Positions 46,138-54,881 of a stretch of DNA of 64,000 nt are shown piece by piece (position 1 is the first letter of the stretch; each line of letters opens with the position of its first letter). The notes under the pieces are model-generated. The model was given only the letters and a program-made list of their open reading frames with translations, was not told the DNA's origin and did no database searches. Origin of the DNA: Brevibacillus brevis. Its GTDB lineage: Bacteria > Bacillota > Bacilli > Brevibacillales > Brevibacillaceae. Made by a program: the position numbers and the translations under genes. The stretch lies in NCBI RefSeq assembly GCF_900637055.1, contig NZ_LR134338.1, forward strand, positions 5,548,501 through 5,612,500, given 5' to 3'.

Positions 46138-47346
46138 TTGGGAGAGAGTAGAGAGAGACTGTGGACGAGAGATTTTGTCCTGTTAACTGTATGCAATTTG
46201 TTGTTGTTTCTCACTGTGCAAATGCAGACACCTACATTCCCTGCCTATGTGAAGGAAGCGTATCAGGCCAATGATTTTGTCGTCAGCCTGGTCATTAGCT
46301 TGTTTTCACTTGCAGCAGTGATCGCAAGGGTGTTTACCGGGGAAGCATTGAAAACGAAAAGCAGTAAGATCTTGGCGATTGTAGCACTTGGATTCGTCGC
46401 GATATTTAGCGCAGGCTATTACTGGGCAGGAAGCATTGTTTTCTTTCTGCTGTTGCGAATCTTGGTCGGCATCGGTTTTGGAATGGGCAGTACGACCTTT
46501 CCGACGATTGTTTCCAATGTGATTCCTGCCAAACGGATCGGTGAAGGCATGGGGTATTTCGGCTTATCGACCAGCTTGGCAATGGCACTCGGCCCGTTGA
46601 TTGGACTTGGCCTGTTGAATTGGTTTGGATTCGGATCGATGCTTATGGTTCTCGTGTTGCTGGTTGCCATTATTTTTCCGTTAATGCATTTTATCCGCGC
46701 CTACAATCAGCTTCCTGTGTCGTCCGGGAACGCACAAACGGTCACAGGCATTCGCCGTTTTTATGATAAAAAGCTGCTGCTTCCAGCTGGACTGAATTTT
46801 TGTTTGTCTATTACGTATGGCGGGATTCTCAGCTTTTTGGCCTTGTACGGGAAAGAAGCCCACATTGAGAATGTCGGCTGGTTTTTCCTTGCAAATGCAC
46901 TGGCGATGGTGTTGATTCGTCCGTTTTCCGGCAAGCTGTACGATCGCAAAGGGCACATTGCCGTCCTGCCTCCCGGTGCGATTTTCGTCGGGATCAGCCT
47001 CTTGCTCCTGTCCCTAACAACGACAGAGTCCTTGCTTCTCGTCTCTGCTGCCTTCTACGGGCTAGGCTATGGCATGATTCAGCCATCTATCCAGGCGTGG
47101 ATGGTGAAGGTCGTCACACCTGAGCAACGCGGCATGGCGAACGGACTGTTCTTTAATTCCATCGATTTGGGGATCGCGGTCGGCTCTGTGCTCCTCGGTG
47201 TCATTGCGACACATTCGAGCTACTCTGTCATGTACCGCTGGTCGGCAGCGTGCTTGCTGCTGTTCCTCATCGTTTATTTCCTTTCGCAGCTGGCTGCGGC
47301 CAAAGCGAAAAAGGCGGCGGTTGCGAGTGAAAACATGGGCATGTAA
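46138..47346 (+). CDS. MFS transporter, drug efflux type
   Basis: Predicted protein of 402 residues with about 12 hydrophobic helices. TTG 46138 is preferred because AGGAG lies 8 bases upstream; the in-frame GTG at 46129 overlaps that SD. Features include LTVQMQTPTFPAYVKEAY in helix 1, a GEALKTKSSKI loop in the motif A position, and GRI-like sequence near GMGYFGLSTSLAMALGPLIG. Located in the cytoplasmic membrane. Co-transcribed with the MarR gene, suggesting efflux of a toxic compound. Substrate unknown. Confidence 0.8.
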   Translation: MGESRERLWTRDFVLLTVCNLLLFLTVQMQTPTFPAYVKEAYQANDFVVSLVISLFSLAAVIARVFTGEALKTKSSKILAIVALGFVAIFSAGYYWAGSIVFFLLLRILVGIGFGMGSTTFPTIVSNVIPAKRIGEGMGYFGLSTSLAMALGPLIGLGLLNWFGFGSMLMVLVLLVAIIFPLMHFIRAYNQLPVSSGNAQTVTGIRRFYDKKLLLPAGLNFCLSITYGGILSFLALYGKEAHIENVGWFFLANALAMVLIRPFSGKLYDRKGHIAVLPPGAIFVGISLLLLSLTTTESLLLVSAAFYGLGYGMIQPSIQAWMVKVVTPEQRGMANGLFFNSIDLGIAVGSVLLGVIATHSSYSVMYRWSAACLLLFLIVYFLSQLAAAKAKKAAVASENMGM

Positions 47347-47356
47347 GAGAAGCTTA

Positions 47357-47515
47357 TTATTCTAGTTTTGCGGTATGCCTAAGTGTAGCGAGAGTTTGTC
47401 TGGCATGTTGGACGACGAGCATTTTGACCCGCTCTTGTCCTCCTGCTATTCTTCCATTCATCATCAACGATCCCATGCCATGCAAGATAGCCCATACTAA
47501 CACAACTGTATTTTT
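47357..47515 (-). pseudogene. Remnant of a TetR-family regulator (C-terminal fragment)
   Basis: Minus-strand translation gives about 51 residues containing VLVWAILHGMGSLMMNGRI and then ERVKMLVVQHARQTLATL before a double stop. The W-x-x-x-HG-x-x-SL pattern is the hallmark of TetR C-terminal domains. There is an in-frame TGA at 47516-47518 immediately upstream, and no N-terminal half in the window. It lies between the MFS gene and the terminator of the AT-rich insert, so the rest of the gene was probably lost when the insert arrived. Confidence 0.55.
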
Positions 47516-47519
47516 TCAG

Positions 47520-47563
47520 AAAAAAGATGCTCCCTATAGAGATATTTCTTTAAGGGAGCATCT
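47520..47563 (-). terminator. Terminator of the putative toxin/immunity pair
   Basis: Perfect 11-bp stem AGATGCTCCCT / AGGGAGCATCT (47525-47535, 47553-47563), followed on the minus strand by a T run. Confidence 0.8.
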
Positions 47564-47579
47564 CCTTCTCGCTCAAAAT

Positions 47580-48425
47580 CTATGGACTAGTGATCAGAAA
47601 ACATTTGTAACCTTCCGTATCTGGTTCATGCTGAAAAATAATCGTCCAGTTCAAAATAGAGTCAAAAATATACAAATCAAAAGTAAATCGTGTATATGAT
47701 TCTAATAATCGCTTGGTACCTAGCTTGAATACTTTATTTCGGGTAAAGTCTCTCCCAACCAAACTAGCAGAGTCCCAGAAAAATAATACTTCTTCTTTGT
47801 CATCAAGATAATCATTTACTTCTGAGATGGTTAACCCTGTGGCTCTCTCTCTCTTAAGAAATTGCCATAAATAACCTTTGTCTAGCTTGACGTACCGTTT
47901 ATAAAAAAAATTGCTTACACAATCACCGCTGACGTTAAAGAATGTATGTATGTACTTCTCTCTTAATTGGGTTGACACTTCATTAGAAAGAACAGGTATG
48001 CTACGAATGTTCAATACATCTTCTTTGTACTCAACTGGTCGATAAAAATGCATACCATTTAGGGAGCCATTTCTTATATTAAAGGTTCTAAATTCAATCC
48101 GATCACTAGTCTCATAATTCGTCATTGCAAACATATCATGTTCAAAATCTGATTGACTCATATGAATTAAAGCATATGTGCCAGAGGGAATATTCACCAC
48201 CACACAATTTTCGGGGACACGAGTGATTGTATTTACTCTTATTCCAATCACAACATTTTCTGACTCTTGGTCCCAGACCTCATAAAATACAGGAAATTCC
48301 ACACTACTTGCAATTTCTGAGAATAATGGATCGGGTGATTCAATAAAACCCTCCCAATCGAATTCATCGTCTAGCACTTTGCCCACAACAAAAAAAGTTT
48401 CAAGTTCAATAACTCTTAATTTCAT
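47580..48425 (-). CDS. Two-domain protein: GyrI-like effector-binding domain plus DUF4275-like C-terminus; possible immunity protein
   Basis: Predicted protein of 281 residues, GAGGAG before ATG. Residues 1-145 follow the GyrI-like/effector-binding pattern (KLRVIELETFFVVGKV; FPVFYEVWDQESENVVIGIRV; CVVVNIPSGTYALIHM). Residues about 150-281 are a separate domain ending FTFDLYIFDSILNWTIIFQHE, which recalls DUF4275 proteins of Bacillus. There is no DNA-binding part. It lies 77 bases downstream of a secreted putative toxin on the same strand, the usual place for immunity genes. The region is visibly AT-rich compared with its flanks. Function is inferred from context. Confidence 0.5.
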   Translation of the reverse strand: MKLRVIELETFFVVGKVLDDEFDWEGFIESPDPLFSEIASSVEFPVFYEVWDQESENVVIGIRVNTITRVPENCVVVNIPSGTYALIHMSQSDFEHDMFAMTNYETSDRIEFRTFNIRNGSLNGMHFYRPVEYKEDVLNIRSIPVLSNEVSTQLREKYIHTFFNVSGDCVSNFFYKRYVKLDKGYLWQFLKRERATGLTISEVNDYLDDKEEVLFFWDSASLVGRDFTRNKVFKLGTKRLLESYTRFTFDLYIFDSILNWTIIFQHEPDTEGYKCFLITSP

Positions 48426-48461
48426 TATATCTCCTCGCTTTTAGCGATAATAGCAAGTAAG

Positions 48462-48485
48462 GGCGTAACAAAAATATGTTACGCC
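48462..48485 (-). other. Hairpin between the putative toxin and partner genes
   Basis: Perfect 9-bp stem GGCGTAACA / TGTTACGCC with a 6-base loop. There is no good T run after it on the minus strand. It may be a weak attenuator or an RNA-processing or stability element. Confidence 0.45.
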
Positions 48486-48502
48486 ACATAAAGAATATTT
48501 GC

Positions 48503-49519
48503 CTACCAAGAAAAGAAATGATGACCTCTCACTCTTTTCCATTCACCGTCAATCTTCTTTATTAAATGGAAATGAGGAAGATTAGCAATCATGAGCCTTC
48601 CCTCACCATCTATAAAATGAGGATCTTCATAAACTTTTCTATAGTTCGTTTGAGTGACTACATTTTCGGCATCTTTTCTACTTACGCTAAACGTATCTTT
48701 TCCCCTTGTAGCTTCTAATTGAGCCTGTCTGAGAGTTAGTGGTTCTTCTACAAATATTCCACCATCAGAATTTAATTTTGCTGCAAAATGTTTTACTTTT
48801 TTCTTTTTTATTTGATATTCAACTTCTTCACTCATTGTAACACTTTTAGTCACAACTTTAATAAAGGCTCTACCAAAATACTCGCCTATTTCCTTAGCAA
48901 GGGCTCCTTGGTTTGCAACATAATCACCTACAAATTCACCTGTTATTACCGCTCCTGTAACAAGAGCTATAAAATCCCCAACAGGTATTGGGCCATCAAT
49001 CGCAGCAATAACTCCCAATGCTGCTAAGCGTTTAAGTAACTGTTTCTCGGTTATTTTAATTCCAATCTCTTCTAATACTGTTAGAGCGTGGCTCGTCGTT
49101 ATACTTCTGATCTCCACCTCTTCTGGGAATTCATTGTGGATCTGATAGTAATCATAATATTCTTTAGCAAGCGCATCTATACGCTCAAAGTCCCTCTGTA
49201 AATCTTCTTGATCTATATCCATCATATTATGATCGTTGTTCTCAGACTGCGTTGTATTATCTGCATACTCATCAACAATTGAAACAATCTCTTCAAACAA
49301 GTAATCTTCGTTATCTGCCAAATATTCTTTTAATTTATCACTCAATTCTACGGAATCTTCTGTACCCTCATCTGACAATATGTCTATATACTGCTCAATT
49401 TCACTTCGCTGAATATAGTCGTCATTCTTATCGCTCGCCTTTGCAAAAATACTAGAAGCATTTCCGAATAACAATGCGATGACCATAAAAACGGTTATCC
49501 ATCTTTGATTCTTAAACAT
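48503..49519 (-). CDS. Secreted SAR2788-like putative toxin
   Basis: Predicted protein of 338 residues. Signal peptide (WITVFMVIALLFGNASSIFA) is followed by an acidic helical region (residues 30-135) and a hydrophobic Gly-rich stretch (GVIAAIDGPIPVGDFIALVTGAVITGEFVGDYVA, about residues 189-222) as in membrane-associated toxins. The C-terminal ~100 residues run LRQAQLEATRGKDTFSVSRK, then HFHLIKKIDGEWKRVRGHHFF. This plan and the His-rich end resemble the SAR2788 family of putative toxins. The C-terminal domain is probably the active part; its activity is not evident. A possible immunity gene follows. Base composition is AT-rich, a sign of transfer. Confidence 0.55.
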   Translation of the reverse strand: MFKNQRWITVFMVIALLFGNASSIFAKASDKNDDYIQRSEIEQYIDILSDEGTEDSVELSDKLKEYLADNEDYLFEEIVSIVDEYADNTTQSENNDHNMMDIDQEDLQRDFERIDALAKEYYDYYQIHNEFPEEVEIRSITTSHALTVLEEIGIKITEKQLLKRLAALGVIAAIDGPIPVGDFIALVTGAVITGEFVGDYVANQGALAKEIGEYFGRAFIKVVTKSVTMSEEVEYQIKKKKVKHFAAKLNSDGGIFVEEPLTLRQAQLEATRGKDTFSVSRKDAENVVTQTNYRKVYEDPHFIDGEGRLMIANLPHFHLIKKIDGEWKRVRGHHFFSW

Positions 49520-49530
49520 AAATTCAGTTG

Positions 49531-49549
49531 ATACTACATTTTGTAGTAT
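49531..49549 (-). promoter_or_regulatory. Palindrome in the leader of the putative toxin gene
   Basis: ATACTACA-TTT-TGTAGTAT, an 8-bp perfect hairpin or operator 11 bases before the ATG. No convincing SD is visible between it and the start, so initiation may be weak or conditional. The rest of 49,550-49,727 is AT-rich with no gene seen. Confidence 0.45.
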
Positions 49550-49726
49550 TCAACCTTCCACCCCCTGTATTTAAATTATATTATTGGTAAATACCCTATA
49601 TATTACCATATATATTTATACTACATTCTCTACTTTCGGTAAATAGACTTTGTATTTTTTGGAAAATTAAGTTATATAAGCAAGAAGTTTTAATCAATAA
49701 TTTGACGCTAATATGAACTCACTTGT

Positions 49727-49773
49727 TAAAAAAAAAACTGTTCCCTAGTAGAAATTCCTACTAAGGAACAGTT
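49727..49773 (-). terminator. Terminator of the purH-purD operon
   Basis: On the minus strand a 16-bp stem (49773-49758 with 49751-49736, one G-U pair) is followed by about ten T residues. Confidence 0.85.
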
Positions 49774-49783
49774 TCTTTTGCTG

Positions 49784-51061
49784 TTACGACTTCTGCTGAT
49801 ACTTCATCGCGCGTGCCGCAATATCCGTGCGATACTGCGCCCCATCAAACGAGATCCCTTGGACCTTCGCATACGCTGTGTCACGCGCCTGCGCCAAATC
49901 CGCTCCTGTTGCCACAACGCCAAGCACACGGCCACCGCTCGTCACGATGCCTTCCTCGGTTTCCTTCGTACCTGCGTGAAACACCGTAGCTCCCTCGTTT
50001 GCCTGACCCAGTCCCTGGATCAACGCACCCTTTGGATATTCTCCCGGATAACCCGGCGCTGCCATGACGACACAAACAGCACTTCCTTTTTGCCATGTCA
50101 CATCGACTGCATCGAGCTCGCCATTGACCGTTCCGACAAAAATATCAAGCAAATCTGTTTCGAGCAACGGCAAGAGCACCTGTGTCTCTGGATCGCCAAA
50201 ACGCGCATTGAACTCCACGACTTTTGGTCCTTGCTCCGTAATCATCAGACCTGTGTAGAGAATGCCTTTGAACGGAATGCCATCCTTGGCCATCCCTGAT
50301 GCCATCGGCTGGACAATCGTTTTGACGATCTCGTCTACCAGCTCAGCAGACATTTGCGGTACCGGGGCGTATGTTCCCATGCCGCCTGTATTGGGACCGC
50401 GGTCATTATTGAAAATTCGCTTATGATCCTGGGAGGTAATCATCGGCTTAACCGTCTCTCCATCGACGAAAGACAGCAGCGACAGCTCCTCGCCGAACAT
50501 ACACTCCTCAATGACCACGCGCGCCCCTGCTTCTCCAAAGACGCTTTCCTGCATGATTTGACGGAGTGCCTCTTCCGCTTCCTCCACCGTCTCTGCGACA
50601 ACGACTCCTTTCCCCGCTGCCAAGCCGTCCGCTTTGACAACGATAGGAGCTCCCTGCTCTCTCACGTACGCACTCGCCGATTCGTAATCCAGGAACGATT
50701 CATAGGCAGACGTCGGAATCTCGTAGCGTTTCATTAGACTTTTCGCAAAAGACTTGCTGCCCTCGATCATTGCCGCTTTTTGATTCGGGCCATAGATCGG
50801 CAGGTTGCGCTCCTGGAAAAAGTCCACAATCCCCGCCAGCAAAGGATCTTCCGGGCCAACGACAGTCAGATCAATTCCCTCATCTTTGACGAATTGAGCC
50901 AGTGCAGCAAAATCATGGACGCCAATCGGTACGTTTTGAGCGATTTGGGCTGTGCCCCCATTTCCTGGCGCACAGTATACCTTGGTTACTTTAGAGCTCT
51001 GCAACAGCTTCCAGGCAATCGTGTGTTCTCGACCGCCGCCGCCGACCACTAATATTTTCAT
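49784..51061 (-). CDS. purD: Phosphoribosylamine-glycine ligase (GAR synthetase)
   Basis: Predicted protein of 425 residues, full length. N-terminal VVGGGGREHTIAWKL, ATP-grasp regions (IVVKADGLAAGKGVVVAET; FNNDRGPNTGGMGTYAPVP), and VVEFNARFGDPETQVLLPLL with the Mg-binding E/N pair. Catalyses ATP-dependent joining of glycine to 5-phosphoribosylamine, step 2 of purine synthesis. Last gene of the purH-purD unit, 78 bases after purH. Confidence 0.95.
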   Translation of the reverse strand: MKILVVGGGGREHTIAWKLLQSSKVTKVYCAPGNGGTAQIAQNVPIGVHDFAALAQFVKDEGIDLTVVGPEDPLLAGIVDFFQERNLPIYGPNQKAAMIEGSKSFAKSLMKRYEIPTSAYESFLDYESASAYVREQGAPIVVKADGLAAGKGVVVAETVEEAEEALRQIMQESVFGEAGARVVIEECMFGEELSLLSFVDGETVKPMITSQDHKRIFNNDRGPNTGGMGTYAPVPQMSAELVDEIVKTIVQPMASGMAKDGIPFKGILYTGLMITEQGPKVVEFNARFGDPETQVLLPLLETDLLDIFVGTVNGELDAVDVTWQKGSAVCVVMAAPGYPGEYPKGALIQGLGQANEGATVFHAGTKETEEGIVTSGGRVLGVVATGADLAQARDTAYAKVQGISFDGAQYRTDIAARAMKYQQKS

Positions 51062-51139
51062 CGTATTTCCTCCTGTGTGAGAGGTAATCCACTCTTTAGT
51101 ACGTGTTAAAAAAGCGAACGTTACTCCGAATAGCCTCTT

Positions 51140-52690
51140 TTAGTGCTTGAAATGACGAGTGCCGGTAAAGATCATCGCGATGCCCGCTCGGTTGCAAGCA
51201 TCAATCGATTCTTGGTCGCGAATGGAGCCGCCTGGCTGAATGATAGCGGTAATCCCTGCTTTGGCTGCCTCTTCCACGGTATCTCCCATCGGGAAAAACG
51301 CATCCGAGGCCATAACCGCGCCACTTGCCAATGCACCTGCCTGCTCGATGGCGATTTTCGCTGCCCCAACGCGGTTCATCTGGCCTGCACCCACGCCGAT
51401 GGTCATATTGTCTTTTGCCAAGAGAATCGCATTCGATTTGACGTGCTTGACGACCTTCCAGGCGAATTTCAACTGTGCCAGTTCCTCTTCCGAAGGCTTG
51501 CGGTCTGTGACCACTTGAATCTCGTTTTCTTCGAGCTGCTTGTAGTCGAAGTCTTGAATGAGCGCACCGCCTGCAACCGGAGCCACGCGGAACAGATTGT
51601 CCACTTTTTTGCCTGGTTCATTCAGCGCAGGAATACGCAAGAGACGCAGGTTCTTTTTCTCAGCCAGAACCGCCAATGCCTCTTCGGTGAAGTCTGGTGC
51701 GATAATAATTTCCAAGAAAATCTCTTTCATTGCGAGTGCAGTGTCACGGTCAATCGGGCGGTTTGCTGCCACGATCCCACCGAAAATAGAGACAGGGTCT
51801 GCTTCATACGCTTTTTGGTAAGCGGCGCGAATATCAGTGCCGATCCCTACTCCACAAGGGTTGGAGTGCTTGATCGCAACGACAGCAGGTTCAGCGAATT
51901 CACGTACAATCGCCAGCGCTGCATCTGCGTCATTGATGTTGTTATAGGAAAGCTCTTTTCCTTGCAGTTGACTCGCATTCCCGATGCTCAACTGATCCGA
52001 TAACGGCTCACGGTAAAATGCCGCACGTTGATGTGGATTTTCCCCGTAGCGTAAATCCTGTGCTTTCTCGTAAGTCACCGTGTAGCTCTCAGGCAACAGT
52101 TCGCCCACCTGCTCACTCAAATAGCGAGAGATCAAGGCATCATAGGCGGCTGTATGACGGAAAACTTTTGCAGCCAGCTTGCGACGAGTTTCTAGCGTAG
52201 TATCGCCATTTGCTTCAATTTCTTCTGCTACTTTTTCATAATCGGCTGCATCGACCACTACACTGACGAACGCGTGATTTTTCGCAGCAGAACGCAGCAT
52301 CGTTGGTCCACCAATATCAATATTCTCAATGGCATCTTCATATGTCACGTCTGGCTTCGCGATCGTTTCCTTGAAAGGATACAGGTTCACGACAACCAGA
52401 TCAATGGTTTCAATCCCAAGGTCTTTTAGTTGCTGCACATGTGCTTCACTGTCCCTTACAGCCAAGAGGCCGCTGTGGATATTGGGATGCAACGTTTTGA
52501 CGCGACCGTCCAAAATTTCTGGAAATCCAGTCACTTCAGAAATGCCAATGACGGGAACTCCCTCTGCTTTTAAAAGAGAAGCCGTACCCCCGGTAGAAAT
52601 GATCTGTACCCCGGCGGCTACCAATCGACGGGCAAACGGAATCAATCCTGTCTTGTCAGAAACGCTGATCAACGCTTTTTTCACACTCAC
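51140..52690 (-). CDS. purH: Bifunctional AICAR formyltransferase/IMP cyclohydrolase
   Basis: Predicted protein of 516 residues from GTG 52690, which has AGGAGG 8 bases upstream; codons back to 52750 are leader. N-terminal cyclohydrolase (MGS-like) part with [21 protein letters not shown] and [12 protein letters not shown]-terminal formyltransferase with [31 protein letters not shown] and [17 protein letters not shown]. It makes the last two steps to IMP. Here it starts its own transcription unit with a promoter and PurBox-like operator rather than following purN directly. Confidence 0.95.
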   Translation of the reverse strand: MSVKKALISVSDKTGLIPFARRLVAAGVQIISTGGTASLLKAEGVPVIGISEVTGFPEILDGRVKTLHPNIHSGLLAVRDSEAHVQQLKDLGIETIDLVVVNLYPFKETIAKPDVTYEDAIENIDIGGPTMLRSAAKNHAFVSVVVDAADYEKVAEEIEANGDTTLETRRKLAAKVFRHTAAYDALISRYLSEQVGELLPESYTVTYEKAQDLRYGENPHQRAAFYREPLSDQLSIGNASQLQGKELSYNNINDADAALAIVREFAEPAVVAIKHSNPCGVGIGTDIRAAYQKAYEADPVSIFGGIVAANRPIDRDTALAMKEIFLEIIIAPDFTEEALAVLAEKKNLRLLRIPALNEPGKKVDNLFRVAPVAGGALIQDFDYKQLEENEIQVVTDRKPSEEELAQLKFAWKVVKHVKSNAILLAKDNMTIGVGAGQMNRVGAAKIAIEQAGALASGAVMASDAFFPMGDTVEEAAKAGITAIIQPGGSIRDQESIDACNRAGIAMIFTGTRHFKH

Positions 52691-52737
52691 GGATAGAACC
52701 TCCTGAATTTTAGTGAAAACATGAGTAACTATCGACC

Positions 52738-52752
52738 AAAACACGAACATTA
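52738..52752. promoter_or_regulatory. PurBox-like operator of purH-purD
   Basis: AAAACACGAACATTA contains the CGAAC core of the Bacillus PurR box with A/T flanks. The core lies 11 bases downstream of the -10, the same as at purC. Confidence 0.65.
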
Positions 52753-52759
52753 CTTATAT

Positions 52760-52788
52760 ATTATAAAATAATCGTACGCTATTATCAA
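52760..52788 (-). promoter_or_regulatory. Sigma-A promoter of purH-purD
   Basis: Minus strand TTGATA (52788-52783), 17 bases, TATAAT (52765-52760). Confidence 0.75.
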
Positions 52789-52800
52789 TAACTTCGTCAG

Positions 52801-52845
52801 AAAAACAAACGCAGCCGCCCATGCCTGTTCGGCACTTGCGACTGC
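52801..52845 (-). terminator. Terminator of the small basic-protein gene upstream of purH
   Basis: Minus strand GCAGTCGC pairs with GCGGCTGC (one wobble) with an inner GTGCC/GGCAT helix, then GTTTGTTTTT. It insulates purH from upstream transcription. Confidence 0.7.
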
Positions 52846-52871
52846 ATACACCTGCATTTGCTTTGATGAAG

Positions 52872-53249
52872 TTATCGTTTTTTCTTGCCTTTGCCTGATA
52901 GCTTTTTGATGCGATCTGACAGCGGGGCTGATTTGCTTTTGGCAGTCGCCCTGATTGGCTTGATCGGCTTCTTCGACTTGCGGCTCTTCGCCTTTACTTC
53001 TTTGGGCATTAAATTCCCTAACTCTTCCATGGAGATGGATTGGCCGTCCTTTACACGATCCCTGACGCGCTCTTTCGTCTCCTCTGGCACCTCGAATCCC
53101 ATGTTGCCCAGCTCATCGAGCAGTGAATCTACGTTCGCTCCGCCCTTCGGCATTTTTTCCGCTAGCTTCATAATATCGTTAAGCGTCCATTGCCGCCCTG
53201 TTTTTTGGCTTAGCTTATCGAGCAAGTTCGAAACAAAATCTCCGCTCAA
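52872..53249 (-). CDS. Small protein with lysine-rich basic tail, function unknown
   Basis: Predicted protein of 125 residues, TTG 53249 after GGGAGGGG. The first ~80 residues are helical (FVSNLLDKLSQKTGRQWTLN; LDELGNMGFEVPEETKERV). The last ~45 are Lys/Arg/Ser rich and end KLSGKGKKKR, suggesting nucleic-acid or membrane-surface contact. I do not recognise the family. It sits alone between purH and the M-box/corA unit, with its own terminator, facing away from the M-box. Confidence 0.6.
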   Translation of the reverse strand: MSGDFVSNLLDKLSQKTGRQWTLNDIMKLAEKMPKGGANVDSLLDELGNMGFEVPEETKERVRDRVKDGQSISMEELGNLMPKEVKAKSRKSKKPIKPIRATAKSKSAPLSDRIKKLSGKGKKKR

Positions 53250-53426
53250 GTCTGCCCCTCCCTTTGTGGGAATATCCCTCTCTTACTGTATGTCACAAGA
53301 GTTGATTTGGTTTGTCATGATTCGCGGAAGAAGAATTGCAGCAAAATAGGGTGAGTCGGTCATAGTTAGAAGCCGACACCGTATGAAAGGACATGAATAA
53401 CATGCATGTAGGACGAGAAAACATGA

Positions 53427-53455
53427 TTGACAAATACTGGTGACAGGAATAAGAT
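53427..53455 (+). promoter_or_regulatory. Sigma-A promoter of the M-box/corA transcript
   Basis: TTGACA (53427-53432), 17 bases, TAAGAT (53450-53455). Upstream, 53,250-53,426 holds no gene that I can support. Confidence 0.75.
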
Positions 53456-53467
53456 GACAAAGTCAAT

Positions 53468-53640
53468 CATTCATCCTCGTTAGGTGAGGCTCCTATACAA
53501 ACATAGGCCACTGCCCGGAAATATCGAAAGATGCCAATGGGTAGAACAGGAACTGCCGAACTAAGGCTTTTCTTAAGGTGGCTAAGGAATGTTTCCTTTA
53601 CGTTGTATAGTGCCAAAGCTCTTGCAGGGGGAGAAAAAGT
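53468..53640 (+). ncRNA. M-box (ykoK-type) magnesium riboswitch
   Basis: The stretch carries the family landmarks in order: CGTTAGGTGAGGCTCCTATA (from 53478), ACATAGGCCACTGCCC, GAAATATCGAAAGATGCCAA, TGGGTAGAACAGGAA, and near the 3' end GTGCCAAAGCTCTTGC. These match the conserved M-box core. Known M-boxes sense Mg2+ and terminate transcription when Mg2+ is high; here an intrinsic terminator follows within 25 bases and the downstream gene is a CorA-type Mg2+ transporter, so the logic is consistent. A competing hairpin (AGAAAAAGTG with GCACTTTTCT) at 53,630-53,662 may be part of the switch. Ends are approximate. Confidence 0.9.
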
Positions 53641-53662
53641 GGTGTTATTTTGTGCACTTTTC

Positions 53663-53694
53663 TAACCCTCTAGATTCCCGCTAGAGGGTTTTTA
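53663..53694 (+). terminator. Riboswitch-controlled terminator
   Basis: AACCCTCTAG (53663-53672) pairs with CTAGAGGGTT (53680-53689), followed by a T run. Confidence 0.85.
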
Positions 53695-53718
53695 TTATCG
53701 AAAGGGGGGAACGTTTTT

Positions 53719-53823
53719 ATGGACAGTAGTCCAAGTTGCCGAATGAATAACTGCAATCAGTATTGTGTACGGAGAATTTTCCGGCCTTGTGGCGCTGCGG
53801 CATGTTCCCCATACCTTATTTGA
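53719..53823 (+). CDS. 34-residue cysteine-rich small protein in the corA leader
   Basis: ATG 53719 follows AAAGGGGGGAACG, a strong SD. The frame encodes 34 residues with five Cys at 7, 12, 16, 24 and 29 (CRMNNCNQYC then RPCGAAAC) and a basic middle, ending TGA 53823. It lies after the M-box terminator and 108 bases before corA, so it would be made only when Mg2+ is low. It could be a leader peptide, a metal-binding microprotein or a regulator of CorA; no family recognised. Conservation is untested. Confidence 0.5.
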   Translation: MDSSPSCRMNNCNQYCVRRIFRPCGAAACSPYLI

Positions 53824-53931
53824 CATTCTCCCTTTTTATGGGACGAGTGTATGTAAGTATGTTTAAGTACACATGCTTGCGCAACATGGTCGTATCCCTC
53901 CGATCCTTATTTGCGAAAGGATGAGAAAACC

Positions 53932-54867
53932 ATGTTGAACATTTACAAAACGAATGCCATGGGAAAAATAGAAGAACGGCATCAATTTGAAAAAGGCTGC
54001 TGGATCCATCTGACCGATCCTTCTGAGCAAGAAAAGCAACAAGTCGTCAGGGAGTTGTCGATTGACCTTCATTTTTTGCAGGATGCCCTTGATGACGAAG
54101 AAATAGGACGGATCGATAAGGACGGCAACCGCGTGATGCTCTACGTGGACATCCCGATCTCCACGAAGGAAGGGACGAAGGACAACTACACGACGGTTCC
54201 GCTGGGAATCATGGTGATGGAAGATTATATCTTAACCGTTTGCCTGGTAGAAACGGCTGTCATGAATGAGTTCGTCCAAGGAAAAGTGAAAAGCTTTCAC
54301 ACGCACATGCGAAACCGGTTCGTTCTGCAAATTTTATCAAATGCATCCCACTATTATTTGCAGTACTTGAAAAAAATCAACAAACAGACAGAAATGCTGG
54401 AAAAATCGTTGCGACAATCGACGAAAAACAATGAACTGCTTACCTTGCTTGAATTGCAGAAAAGCCTCGTTTATTTTTCGACGTCCCTGGAAACGAACAG
54501 TCTGTTGATCTCCCTGCTTCGGAGCGGCAGTTATTTGAAAATGTACGAAGAAGATAAGGAGCTGCTGGAAGAAGTAAAAATCGAAACCAAGCAGGCTATC
54601 AAAATGACGGAAATCTATACGGCCATTTTAGGGAACATCATGAATGGCTTTGGCTCTGTCATCTCCAACAATCTGAATCGCGTATTAAAGCTGTTGACCG
54701 CCATTACCATCGTTATCACATTACCTATGGTGATCGGCACCTTTTACGGGATGAACGTCGCGCTTCCTTTTCAGGATCATCCATACGCATTTACGATCAT
54801 TATGATCATGTGCACCACCATTACCTCAGTAACAGCCCTCCTTTTTTGGAGGAAAAAATATTTCTAA
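53932..54867 (+). CDS. corA: CorA-family Mg2+ transporter
   Basis: Predicted protein of 311 residues from ATG 53932 (AAAGGATGAG upstream); an in-frame TTG at 53911 lies before the SD. N-terminal cytoplasmic alpha/beta domain, a long helical stalk (about residues 130-245), then two C-terminal helices with the family signature YGMNVALPF between them, ending in a basic WRKKYF. Related to Bacillus YfjQ. Forms a pentameric channel for Mg2+ in the membrane. Expression is controlled by the upstream M-box. Confidence 0.9.
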   Translation: MLNIYKTNAMGKIEERHQFEKGCWIHLTDPSEQEKQQVVRELSIDLHFLQDALDDEEIGRIDKDGNRVMLYVDIPISTKEGTKDNYTTVPLGIMVMEDYILTVCLVETAVMNEFVQGKVKSFHTHMRNRFVLQILSNASHYYLQYLKKINKQTEMLEKSLRQSTKNNELLTLLELQKSLVYFSTSLETNSLLISLLRSGSYLKMYEEDKELLEEVKIETKQAIKMTEIYTAILGNIMNGFGSVISNNLNRVLKLLTAITIVITLPMVIGTFYGMNVALPFQDHPYAFTIIMIMCTTITSVTALLFWRKKYF

Positions 54868-54881
54868 AACCGATTGCAAAA

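Noticed and set aside
53341-53380. GTCGG/CCGAC hairpin as a terminator
   Set aside because: The stem is short and bulged, with no T run on either strand.
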